A stretch of 64,000 nucleotides of DNA, taken from the NCBI GenBank assembly GCA_963810305.1, contig CAWEMY010000019.1:62001-126000 (forward strand), in the 5' to 3' direction. The notes under the pieces are model-generated. The model was not told where the DNA came from and did no database searches. It saw nothing but the letters and a program-made list of their open reading frames with translations. The stretch is from JACDCA01 sp963810305 (GTDB lineage: Bacteria > Acidobacteriota > Vicinamibacteria > Vicinamibacterales > 2-12-FULL-66-21). Shown in pieces: positions 25,212 through 33,036 of the stretch. Numbering within the stretch: the stretch's first letter is position 1; every line of letters starts with the position of its first letter. The translations under genes were made by a program, and so were the position numbers.

Positions 25212-26390
25212 ATGTTATCATCGAAGATCCGCATGCGCGTGTATTTCGACCATAACGCCACGACTCCAGTCGATCCGGTGGTCGCCGAGGCCGTCGTCCG
25301 AGCGTTGACCGCTGAGTTCGGCAACGCCTCGAGCGTGCACCACTTCGGTCAACAGGCCAAGGGTGTGCTCGACGACGCCCGTACTGCGGTGGCGAAGCTG
25401 ATCGGAGGGGAGCCGTCCGAAGTTGTGTTCACGAGCGGGGGCACCGAGGCGGACAACTTCGCGCTTCGAGGAGTGGCCGAGGCGCTCGAGCCAACGGGCC
25501 GCCGCCACCTGATCGCCAGTTCGATCGAGCACGAGGCGGTTCTGACGACGTTCAAGGCACTGGCGCGACGCGGATGGAACACTACCCTGCTGCCGGTTGG
25601 GACGTCTGGTGTCGTTTCGCCGGACGTGTTGAGGGATGCGCTCACGGACAAGACCGCTCTGGTGAGCGTCATGCACGCCAATAACGAGATCGGGACAATT
25701 CAGCCCGTGGCGGAGCTGGCGCGCATCGCGCACGAGCGAGGGGCCCTTTTTCACACTGACGCCGTCCAGTCCGCTGGCAAGATCCCGATCGAGGTGCGGG
25801 CGCTCGGCGTCGACTTGCTGTCGCTGTCGGCGCACAAGTTTTATGGGCCCAAGGGTGCAGGTGCCCTGTGGATCAAGCGAGGGACGCGCATCTCCGCAAT
25901 CCTCACCGGCGGCAAGCACGAGCGCAACCGGCGCGCGGGTACTGAAAACGTTCCGGCGATTGCCGGATTTGGCGTGGCCGCGCAGCGTGCCATGTCGAAG
26001 CTCACCGCGGACGCGAACCGGCTCGGCGCGCTGAGGGACCGGCTCGAGGCATCAGTTCTGTCGAGTGTGCCCGGTACGGCGATCAACGGCGCGAAAGATC
26101 AGAGGGTGCCCAACACCACGAACATCAGCTTCGAGGGGATCGAGGCGGAGTCGTTGTTGATTGCCCTCGATCTGGAGGGGATCGCCGTCTCAACCGGCTC
26201 CGCATGCTCCTCCGGCACTCTCGAGCCGTCACACGTGCTGCGGGCAATGGGTCTCCCCACCCACCGCACGCAGAACTCGATCCGCATCAGTCTCGGCTCA
26301 GGGAACACGGACGCCGAGGTCGACTATTTTCTCGAGAAGCTGCCGAAGGTGGTCGAGAAGCTGCGGCTTGTCACCGGCGTCCGGCGCTGA
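25212..26390 (+). CDS. Cysteine desulfurase (NifS/IscS type)
   Basis: 392 residues (385 if the second ATG at 25233 is used, which begins directly with MRVYFDHNATTP). PLP enzyme that takes sulfur from cysteine as a persulfide. It shows FTSGGTEADN near 76, SSIEHEAVL, the PLP lysine in SLSAHKFYGPKG near 212 and the active-site Cys loop STGSACSSGTLEPSH near 335. The next gene is mnmA, and together they form the sulfur path to tRNA 2-thiouridine. The stop codon TGA opens array A2. Confidence 0.93.
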   Translation: MLSSKIRMRVYFDHNATTPVDPVVAEAVVRALTAEFGNASSVHHFGQQAKGVLDDARTAVAKLIGGEPSEVVFTSGGTEADNFALRGVAEALEPTGRRHLIASSIEHEAVLTTFKALARRGWNTTLLPVGTSGVVSPDVLRDALTDKTALVSVMHANNEIGTIQPVAELARIAHERGALFHTDAVQSAGKIPIEVRALGVDLLSLSAHKFYGPKGAGALWIKRGTRISAILTGGKHERNRRAGTENVPAIAGFGVAAQRAMSKLTADANRLGALRDRLEASVLSSVPGTAINGAKDQRVPNTTNISFEGIEAESLLIALDLEGIAVSTGSACSSGTLEPSHVLRAMGLPTHRTQNSIRISLGSGNTDAEVDYFLEKLPKVVEKLRLVTGVRR

Positions 26391-26470
26391 TTGACCACTG
26401 ATTACTCCACTGGATTACTGACTCTGATTATTGATCTGATTATTGATTACTGATATACTGATTACTGAAC
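26391..26470. repeat. Heptad array A2 (TGATTAC family) carrying a promoter
   Basis: Degenerate units TGATTAC, GGATTAC, TGATTAT, TGATTAC, TGATATAC, TGATTAC between the desulfurase and mnmA. All run in one orientation. Contains the -35/-10 pair annotated separately. Confidence 0.8.
26431..26459 (+). promoter_or_regulatory. Promoter of mnmA inside array A2
   Basis: -35 TTGATC (26431-26436), exactly 17-base spacer, -10 TATACT (26454-26459). Transcription would start near 26466, about five bases before the GTG at 26471. No Shine-Dalgarno site is visible. Confidence 0.5.
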
Positions 26471-27538
26471 GTGCGTATTGTCGTAGCAATGTCGGGCGGC
26501 GTGGATTCTTCCGTGGCTGCGGCGCTCCTGGCTCGGCAGGGGCACGAGGTTATCGGTCTGTCCATGCAGCTCTACGATCAGTCGGGTGGTCGCGATAACC
26601 TGCGGTTCGGCACCTGCTGCACGCTTGACGACTTGTACGACGCGCGGCGCGTCGCGGCCTCGATCGGGTTCCCCCATTACATCGTCAACTTCGAGGAGAA
26701 GTTCGCCGAGACGGTCGTCTCGGATTTCGTGCGGGAGTACGCCGCCGGCCGGACTCCGATCCCCTGCGTTCATTGCAACGGCGACCTGAAGTTCTCGATG
26801 CTGGTCGAGCGCGCTGCCGGGTTCGATGCCGCCTATGTCGCGACCGGGCACTATGCGCGAGTCGAGCGGGATGAGGCTACCGGAAGATACCGGTTGCTTC
26901 GCGGCGCCGATGAGGCAAAGGACCAGTCGTACTTTCTCTTCACGCTCACACAGTCGCAGCTTGCGCACGCCGTATTTCCGATTGGCGCGCTCGACAAGAT
27001 GCAGGTGCGCGAGCATGCGCGTCAGCTCGGTCTCGGGGTTGCCGAGAAACCCGACAGTCACGAGATCTGCTTCGTGCCGGACGGTGATCATGCGGCGTTT
27101 CTCGCCGGCCGCGGCGCGGCCGCAGGCGAGGGTGTCATCATCGATGGCGCCGGGCGTCAGCTCGGGCGTCATGACGGCATCCACCAGTTCACCGTCGGCC
27201 AGCGAAAGGGCCTCGGTCTTTCCACGGGGATCCCGCTCTATGTGGTCGGGCTCGACGCCGCGGCGAATGCCGTTACCGTCGGTCCGCGCGCCGATCTCGA
27301 GAAGACGACGGCGCGCGCGTCTGGTGTCAACTGGATCGCGGGAACGCCTCCGCCTTCAGGCGCTCGGATCACTGCCCAGATCCGTCACCGCCACACCCCG
27401 GCTGTTGGCAGCGTCCGTCACGCCGACGGCACTCGTGTCGAGGTGGAATTCGACAACCCGCAGTCGGCGATTGCACCGGGGCAGGCGCTTGTGATTTACG
27501 CGGGAGACGAGGTGGTCGGGGGCGGGTGGATCGATTGA
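26471..27538 (+). CDS. mnmA: tRNA-uridine 2-sulfurtransferase MnmA
   Basis: 355 residues, start GTG. It installs 2-thio at U34 of tRNA-Lys, -Glu and -Gln. PP-loop AMSGGVDSS (6-14), first catalytic Cys in PCVHCNGDLKF near 95-105, VATGHYARV, DEAKDQSYFLF and the second Cys in SHEICFVPDGDHAAFL near 195. Downstream of a cysteine desulfurase; a likely target tRNA-Lys(UUU) is in this same window (54989). The 3' end overlaps convergent trxB by 43 bases. Confidence 0.95.
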   Translation: MRIVVAMSGGVDSSVAAALLARQGHEVIGLSMQLYDQSGGRDNLRFGTCCTLDDLYDARRVAASIGFPHYIVNFEEKFAETVVSDFVREYAAGRTPIPCVHCNGDLKFSMLVERAAGFDAAYVATGHYARVERDEATGRYRLLRGADEAKDQSYFLFTLTQSQLAHAVFPIGALDKMQVREHARQLGLGVAEKPDSHEICFVPDGDHAAFLAGRGAAAGEGVIIDGAGRQLGRHDGIHQFTVGQRKGLGLSTGIPLYVVGLDAAANAVTVGPRADLEKTTARASGVNWIAGTPPPSGARITAQIRHRHTPAVGSVRHADGTRVEVEFDNPQSAIAPGQALVIYAGDEVVGGGWID

Positions 27539-28497
27539 AACGATGAATCGTTCATAGTTTCCTCGCCGAGGTGTTGCGGCACGCCTTCGAGATACTTCTC
27601 GGCATCGATGGCGGCCATGCAGCCGGAGCCGGCGGCGGTAACGGCCTGGCGGTAGACGTGATCCTGGACGTCGCCGCAGGCGAATACGCCGGGGATGCTG
27701 GTCTTGCTCCCGGAGTGCGTGATCAGGTAGCCGTTGGCGTCCATCTCGAGCTGCCCGGTGAAGAGTGACGTGTTCGGCGTGTGGCCGATCGCGACGAAAA
27801 TGCCTTCGACGGGCAGCACCTTGCGTGCGCCGGTCTGGTTGTTGCGGATCACGATGCCGTCGACTTCCCCGCGCGCCACGTCGGTCATGTCTTCCACTTC
27901 GGCGTTCCACTCGAAGGAGATCTTCGGGTTGGCGAACGCTTTCACCTGCATGACCTTCGACGCGCGCAGCGTGTCGCGTCGATGGACGACGGTGACATTC
28001 GAGGCGAAGCGCGTCAGGAAGAGGGCCTCCTCCATCGCGGTGTCGCCGCCGCCGACGACGGCGATGGGCTTGCCGCGGAAGAAGTAGCCGTCACAGGTGG
28101 CGCACGTCGACACACCGTGGCCGAGGAGCGTTCGTTCGGACGGAAGACCGAGGAGGCGCGCCGATGCGCCGGTCGCGATAATCAGGGTGCGGGTTTCGTA
28201 GTTTCCTTCCGAGGTCGTTACCTTGAACGGCTGGGTTTGCAGATCGACCGAGGTGACGTTGCCGCGGATGATCTCCGCGCCGAACCGTTCCGCCTGCGCG
28301 CGCATCTCTCCCATCAGATCGGGCCCGTCGATGCCGTTGCGGTAGCCTGGCCAGTTCTCGACCAGCGTCGTCAACATCAGCTGACCACCGGCCTCGAGCC
28401 CTTCGATGACGAGCGGATTGAGATTGGCGCGCGCCGAGTAGAGCGCAGCGGTCAGCCCCGCAGGGCCGGAACCGATGATGACGACATTACGCAACAT
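27496..28497 (-). CDS. trxB: Thioredoxin-disulfide reductase
   Basis: 333 residues, low-molecular-weight FAD/NADPH flavoprotein. FAD motif IIGSGPAGLTAALYSARA (7-24), redox pair Cys132/Cys135 in TCATCDGYFF, NADPH motif VVGGGDTAMEEALFL near 148 and IFVAIGHTPNTSLF. It reduces thioredoxin, whose gene lies directly upstream and overlaps by 11 bases. The last ~20 residues (SSFQSIHPPPTTSSPA) are low complexity and read antisense to mnmA. Confidence 0.95.
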   Translation of the reverse strand: MLRNVVIIGSGPAGLTAALYSARANLNPLVIEGLEAGGQLMLTTLVENWPGYRNGIDGPDLMGEMRAQAERFGAEIIRGNVTSVDLQTQPFKVTTSEGNYETRTLIIATGASARLLGLPSERTLLGHGVSTCATCDGYFFRGKPIAVVGGGDTAMEEALFLTRFASNVTVVHRRDTLRASKVMQVKAFANPKISFEWNAEVEDMTDVARGEVDGIVIRNNQTGARKVLPVEGIFVAIGHTPNTSLFTGQLEMDANGYLITHSGSKTSIPGVFACGDVQDHVYRQAVTAAGSGCMAAIDAEKYLEGVPQHLGEETMNDSSFQSIHPPPTTSSPA

Positions 28498-28816
28498 GCT
28501 TGTCGATCAGCTTCTTGAGCGAGTCCTTGTCGGCGAGGCCGACGACCTGCTCGACCAGCTGGCCGCGCTTGAACAACAGCAGCGTCGGGATCCCCCGGAT
28601 GCTGAAACGCATGGGAGTCGACGGATTCTCGTCCACATTCATCTTGGCGACAACGACACGGCCGTTGTAATCATTGGCGAGCTCGTCCACCGTAGGTGCC
28701 AGCCGGCGGCACGGTCCGCACCATTCCGCCCAGAAATCGACGAGCACCGGCTTCTCGCCGTTGATCGTCTGTTCGAAGGTGCCGTCGGTAAGAATCGTGA
28801 CCTTTTCAGATGCCAT
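28487..28816 (-). CDS. trxA: Thioredoxin
   Basis: 109 residues, single thioredoxin fold with active site WCGPC (Cys33, Cys36) and the cis-Pro loop IRGIPTLLLF near 74-83. General cytoplasmic disulfide reductant, recycled by the adjacent TrxB. An AT-rich intergenic stretch (28817-28864) with degenerate AATCGTC/AATCA units separates it from glgA. A TATGAT box and GGGGAT precede the ATG. Confidence 0.95.
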   Translation of the reverse strand: MASEKVTILTDGTFEQTINGEKPVLVDFWAEWCGPCRRLAPTVDELANDYNGRVVVAKMNVDENPSTPMRFSIRGIPTLLLFKRGQLVEQVVGLADKDSLKKLIDKHVA

Positions 28817-28864
28817 TCAGAATCCCCAATCGTCGTATCATAATCAATCACTAATCGTCACTGC

Positions 28865-30502
28865 CTACTCCGATTCGCTACTCCTGCACGCCCTGTACAC
28901 TTTGACATACTCCCGAGCTGAAACGTCCCAGGAGGAGTCCCGGGCCATACCGGCGCGCTGGAGCCTGGCCCACGCCTCCTTGTCGGCGTAGGTCTCGACC
29001 GCCCGCCGTAGTGCTGCAACGAGCGATCCGGGGGAATAATCGCTGAACTTGAAGCCGTTTCCGTCGGGGTCGGAGGCGTCGATCACGGTGTCCTGGAGAC
29101 CACCGGTGGCCCGCACCACCGGCACCGTCCCGTAGCGAAGGCTGTAGAGCTGATTCAAGCCGCAGGGCTCGAATCGCGAGGGCATCAGGAAGATGTCTGC
29201 GCCCGCTTCGATGAGGTGGGCGAGGCGTTCGTCGAAGCCGATCGTCGCCGATACACGGTCCGGATGACGGGCCGCCATCGCGCGCAGCAGGTTCTCGTAT
29301 GTCGGCTCACCGCTCGCGAGCATCGTCCAGGTCGCATTCACCGCCATGAGATCCCCGGCCGCCGCGGCGATCAGGTCGAACCCCTTCTGATCGGTCAGGC
29401 GAGAGATGACTCCGATCACCGGACGGTCTCGTTCCGCGCCACTGGTGGTCAGACCGGTCGCCTCGAGCAGCACACGGCGCGCCTCCTGTTTGCCCGACAG
29501 GTCGGCGGCGTTGAACCTCGCCGGCACGAACTCATCCTTCTCCGGATTCCACCGGACGGTATCGATGCCATTGAGAATGCCCGCAAGATCTTCGGCCCGC
29601 CTCCGGAGCACGCCGTCCATGCCGAAACCGTAGTCCGGCGTGAGGATCTCGCGCGCGTAGGTCGGGCTGACGGTGGTGATCTTTTCCGAAAAGTTGACGC
29701 CCGCCTTGAGAAAACTCACCTGGCCCCAGTACTCCATCGCCTCGAGATGGAGCATCTCGGGTCCGAGACCGATCTGCCGCAGCACGCCCGGCGGGAAGAC
29801 GCCCTGGAACGCAAGATTGTGAATGGTGAATACACAAGGAGCCGCGCCGACCACAGGGTCGTCGGCGAAGTCCCTCTTCTGATACACCGGCACGAGCCCG
29901 GTCTGCCAGTCGTGGGCGTGGATGACCGAAATGCGTGTGCCTTTCAGACGCGCGTACTCCAGCGCGGCACGACTGAGGACGGCAAAACGCAAGGCGTTGT
30001 CCGGGAAGTCCCGTCCGCGGGAGCCGTAAAGTCCGTCGCGATCGAACAGCTCCGGGACGTCAACCAGAACGGCCTTCACGCCGTCGCCAAGTGTCCGTTC
30101 GACGAAGTCGACGGGGATCGCCAGGTCGCCGAGCGACAACGTGTGAGGGATTCGCGTGGCGCCAGAATCATCGACGCCGCGGTACCTGGGCAGAACGACC
30201 GTGACGTCGTGACCCAGTCTGGCGAGCGCCGCGGGCAACGCGCCGAGCACTTCGGCGAGGCCGCCCGTCTTGGCGAACGGGTGTGCTTCGGACGCAACCA
30301 TCAGGACGTTCAGACTGTCGGCACGCCGCTCGACTTTTTCTTCGGCCGGCTTCGTTCGACGCACTCGGGGAACCCGCGCCGGACGTTTCGCCGCCTCGGT
30401 GGTTACCGCAAGAGCCGGGGGTGTCGTCTTCTTTGAAGTTCGGCGCCGCTTAGGTTCGGTGGATGTTTCGGGAGAGATCTTCGACTGCTTTTTCGGAGGC
30501 AT
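28865..30502 (-). CDS. glgA: Glycogen synthase (GT5) with basic N-terminal extension
   Basis: 545 residues against the usual ~480. The GT5 core begins at about residue 64 (LNVLMVASEAHPFAKTGGLAEV, the KxGGL ADP-glucose site). It ends with PSRFEPCGLNQLYSLRYGT and TGGLQDTVID. It elongates glycogen from ADP-glucose. The first ~62 residues are Lys/Arg/Pro/Thr-rich and probably disordered, which is unusual for GlgA. No glg partner genes are nearby; downstream are trxA and trxB. Confidence 0.93.
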   Translation of the reverse strand: MPPKKQSKISPETSTEPKRRRTSKKTTPPALAVTTEAAKRPARVPRVRRTKPAEEKVERRADSLNVLMVASEAHPFAKTGGLAEVLGALPAALARLGHDVTVVLPRYRGVDDSGATRIPHTLSLGDLAIPVDFVERTLGDGVKAVLVDVPELFDRDGLYGSRGRDFPDNALRFAVLSRAALEYARLKGTRISVIHAHDWQTGLVPVYQKRDFADDPVVGAAPCVFTIHNLAFQGVFPPGVLRQIGLGPEMLHLEAMEYWGQVSFLKAGVNFSEKITTVSPTYAREILTPDYGFGMDGVLRRRAEDLAGILNGIDTVRWNPEKDEFVPARFNAADLSGKQEARRVLLEATGLTTSGAERDRPVIGVISRLTDQKGFDLIAAAAGDLMAVNATWTMLASGEPTYENLLRAMAARHPDRVSATIGFDERLAHLIEAGADIFLMPSRFEPCGLNQLYSLRYGTVPVVRATGGLQDTVIDASDPDGNGFKFSDYSPGSLVAALRRAVETYADKEAWARLQRAGMARDSSWDVSAREYVKVYRACRSSESE

Positions 30503-30549
30503 CTAGTTATGGGAGAAGTTCAGGGTCGCAAAAACTCCAAGTTTATCAC

Positions 30550-30643
30550 CCCTTCGACTCGCTCTGCTCGCTCAGGGCTGGCCCTTCGACTCGCGGCTCG
30601 CTCAGAGCTGGCCTTCGACTCGCTCTGCTCGCTCAGGGCTGGC
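30550..30643. repeat. Tandem repeat E, three ~31-base units (CCTTCGACTCGC type)
   Basis: Three copies of CCCTTCGACTCGCTCTGC-TCGCTCAGGGCTGG, the middle one shortened, between glgA and the sulfatase-fold gene. Ends one base before the latter's stop codon (30645-30647). Similar CCTTCGA...CTCAGGG-type units are widespread intergenic repeats in bacteria; a distant relative codes the start of gmk at about 2037-2057. Confidence 0.8.
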
Positions 30644-30644
30644 G

Positions 30645-33029
30645 TTACGAAGCGGGGCGTGAACGTCGCGCGCGTAGTTCGGCTTCGAGTGCGCGGCCTC
30701 GATCCGCCTCACGCTGCCCTTCCGCGCGCTGCCCGCGGCGGTTGTAGAGATCGGCGAGGACGTAGTGACCGAGCGGCGCGAATTCACTTTGCGCGCCGAT
30801 CAGAAGGCCCTGCTTGGCAAGGTCGACAGCCTCGTCGTAATTGCGTCCATGGTCCAGATAGAGTTTCGCGAGATAGAAGTACCCCTCGGCGAACCGTGGG
30901 TTGAGCTCTATCGCCTGGCGAAACGCAGCCTCCTGCTCCGTGACCTTCCCGAGCTGCTCGTACAGCTTTCCGAGGTTGAACGCGGCCTTGAATGCATTCG
31001 GTTGCGTTTCGATCTCGGTTCGGTACTCGCGGATGGCGGTCTGGAAGTCCTTGCGGCCCTCGGCCACCAGCGCGAGATTGAAGTGCGCGAGCTTTACGTC
31101 CGGTTTCTGGGCGATCGCGGCGCGGATCTCCCGCTCGGCTTTCGCGAGGTCGCCGCGCTTCAACGCCACCACACCGAGTGCGTTGCGTGCCGACGCGACG
31201 CGCACATCGTCGGCAAGAGCCTGCTGGAAGGCGGCCTCCGCCTTCTCGAGCTGGTTGAGGTCCACGAACAACTCCCCCAACTGATAGCGGACCCAGGCGT
31301 TCTTCGGGTCGTTGCGCAGGTAGCGCTCGAACCCCAGGATCGCGGCGTTGTAGTCGCCCATCGATCGGTAGGTCGCCGCCATGTTGATCGTGGCGAGATC
31401 GTAGTCAGGGCGCAGGGCGAGAGCCTTCTTGAACTGCTCCAACGCGGTCTGGAACTCGCGCTGGCGGAAATACTCGTTACCGAGCATCACCCACGCGTCG
31501 AGGATGTTCGGGTCCATGCTCACCACGCGACGCAGCCGGTCGATTCGGGACTCCTCGCTCGTGCCGCTGCCTGATTCTTGTGCGGCAGTCATGAGATTGA
31601 AGATGTCGATCTTGTCCTTCGGGTCCGGGAGCGCCGCTCCGGTCGCGCCGGCGACTGGTGTAAATGACCCGATGTACCCCAGCGCCGCCAGGCGCTCGCG
31701 GGTTTCAGGATCGACTGCTGACGGGCCACGCGCCGCGTCGGGGGTTTCGGCCGACAGCCGCTGAAGCTCGCTCGCCATCCGGTCCGCCAGAGAGCGGCGC
31801 TGGTCGTGCAGGTTGTCCAGTTCACCCGGATCGCGCTCGAGATCGTAGAGCTCTGGTTTCGGCGCTGCGATGTACTTGAACCGCCCTGCCCGAAGCGCTC
31901 GCAGTTCACTCCATCCGTAGTGGTGCCGCGGGTAGAGCGATTCCGAATAGGCGTCGAGGTTCAGGTCCTGAGCGGCGCCAGTCATGAGCGGCACCAGAGT
32001 TCGTCCCTGTATTTCTCCCGGGACCGAGCGGCCGATCAGGTCGAGCACCGTCGGCAGCACATCTTCTGAACGGACCGTGCTCTGGACGCGCCGGCCGGCG
32101 GTCTTGCCGAACGGCGCCCGGATGATGAAGGGGACACGAGTCGTGGATTCATAGATGAAAAGACCGTGCGTGCCTTCGCCGTGCTCGCTGAGGCTTTCGC
32201 CGTGGTCGCCGATGGCGACGACGATCGTCCGGCGTGTAAGGTCGCGGGCGTCGAGCCACTGAAGCACCCGCCCGAGTTGGGAATCCACAAAGGCGATCTC
32301 GCCGGCGTACGGCTGCTGCTTGAAGCGCGATCGATACGGTTCTGGAGGATCGTACGGCGTGTGAGCGTCGTAGTAATGGATCCAGGCGAAGAAGGGATCC
32401 TTGCTGTTGTTTTCAAGCCACGACAGGGCGGTGTCGGTGACTTCGTTGGCTCGACGCGCGACATTGCCGATCGACGCGGTCTTGTATTTTGCGACGTCGA
32501 ACTCGTCGACATAGGTGTCAAATCCCTGGTCCAGACCCCACCGCCCGTCGAGCACGAACGCGCCGATAAAGGCGCCGGTCTTCCGGCCGCCATCTTTCAA
32601 CATGCGTGCGAGCGTTACGTGCTTCGGATCGAGCACGTAGCCACCGTTGTCGCGCACGCCGTGGCGTGGCGGCAACAGCCCGGTGAACAGAGTCGAGTGG
32701 GCCGGTAACGTCAGCGGCACGCTGGTGATCGCCTGCTCGAAGAGGACCCCTTCGGCAGCCAGCCGATCGAGATTCGGCGTCTCGGCCGTCCGGTCGCCGT
32801 AAGCACCGAGCCGGTCCCACCGGGTAGTGTCCAGCGTCACGACGACAACGTTGAGCGCCTCCTGGCGGAGACCCGGCGCGAGGGGGCCAAGGGCGGCGCC
32901 GCTCGCCGACGTCGCGGTCCGCGATGGCCTCAGGCCTACCCACATCGCGAACACGAGCACTGCTGCGGCTACCAGTGCCACCGCCCACCACATTTTCTGT
33001 GGTCCGCCCTTTTTCCTGGTCGCTGCCAT
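30645..33029 (-). CDS. Membrane-anchored sulfatase-fold hydrolase fused to TPR repeats (copy 1)
   Basis: 794 residues. One N-terminal membrane helix (about 15-33), then an alkaline-phosphatase-superfamily sulfatase domain (about 55-465): VVTLDTTRWDRLGAYG (metal Asp), TLPAHSTLFTG (nucleophile loop), AIGDHGESLSEHGEGTHG (metal Asp-His). Eight or so TPR units fill residues 480-790. The nucleophile loop has Thr and lacks the Cys/Ser-x-Pro-x-Arg needed for formylglycine, so a classical sulfatase activity is doubtful; phosphotransferase or phosphodiesterase chemistry is as likely. In tandem with a paralogue at 33037. Outward-facing location inferred. Confidence 0.82.
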   Translation of the reverse strand: MAATRKKGGPQKMWWAVALVAAAVLVFAMWVGLRPSRTATSASGAALGPLAPGLRQEALNVVVVTLDTTRWDRLGAYGDRTAETPNLDRLAAEGVLFEQAITSVPLTLPAHSTLFTGLLPPRHGVRDNGGYVLDPKHVTLARMLKDGGRKTGAFIGAFVLDGRWGLDQGFDTYVDEFDVAKYKTASIGNVARRANEVTDTALSWLENNSKDPFFAWIHYYDAHTPYDPPEPYRSRFKQQPYAGEIAFVDSQLGRVLQWLDARDLTRRTIVVAIGDHGESLSEHGEGTHGLFIYESTTRVPFIIRAPFGKTAGRRVQSTVRSEDVLPTVLDLIGRSVPGEIQGRTLVPLMTGAAQDLNLDAYSESLYPRHHYGWSELRALRAGRFKYIAAPKPELYDLERDPGELDNLHDQRRSLADRMASELQRLSAETPDAARGPSAVDPETRERLAALGYIGSFTPVAGATGAALPDPKDKIDIFNLMTAAQESGSGTSEESRIDRLRRVVSMDPNILDAWVMLGNEYFRQREFQTALEQFKKALALRPDYDLATINMAATYRSMGDYNAAILGFERYLRNDPKNAWVRYQLGELFVDLNQLEKAEAAFQQALADDVRVASARNALGVVALKRGDLAKAEREIRAAIAQKPDVKLAHFNLALVAEGRKDFQTAIREYRTEIETQPNAFKAAFNLGKLYEQLGKVTEQEAAFRQAIELNPRFAEGYFYLAKLYLDHGRNYDEAVDLAKQGLLIGAQSEFAPLGHYVLADLYNRRGQRAEGQREADRGRALEAELRARRSRPAS

Positions 33030-33036
33030 TGGCGTA

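Noticed and set aside
30550..30643. Terminator for the sulfatase-fold gene
   Set aside because: The units are partly palindromic but no T-run follows; the tandem copies fit a dispersed repeat better.
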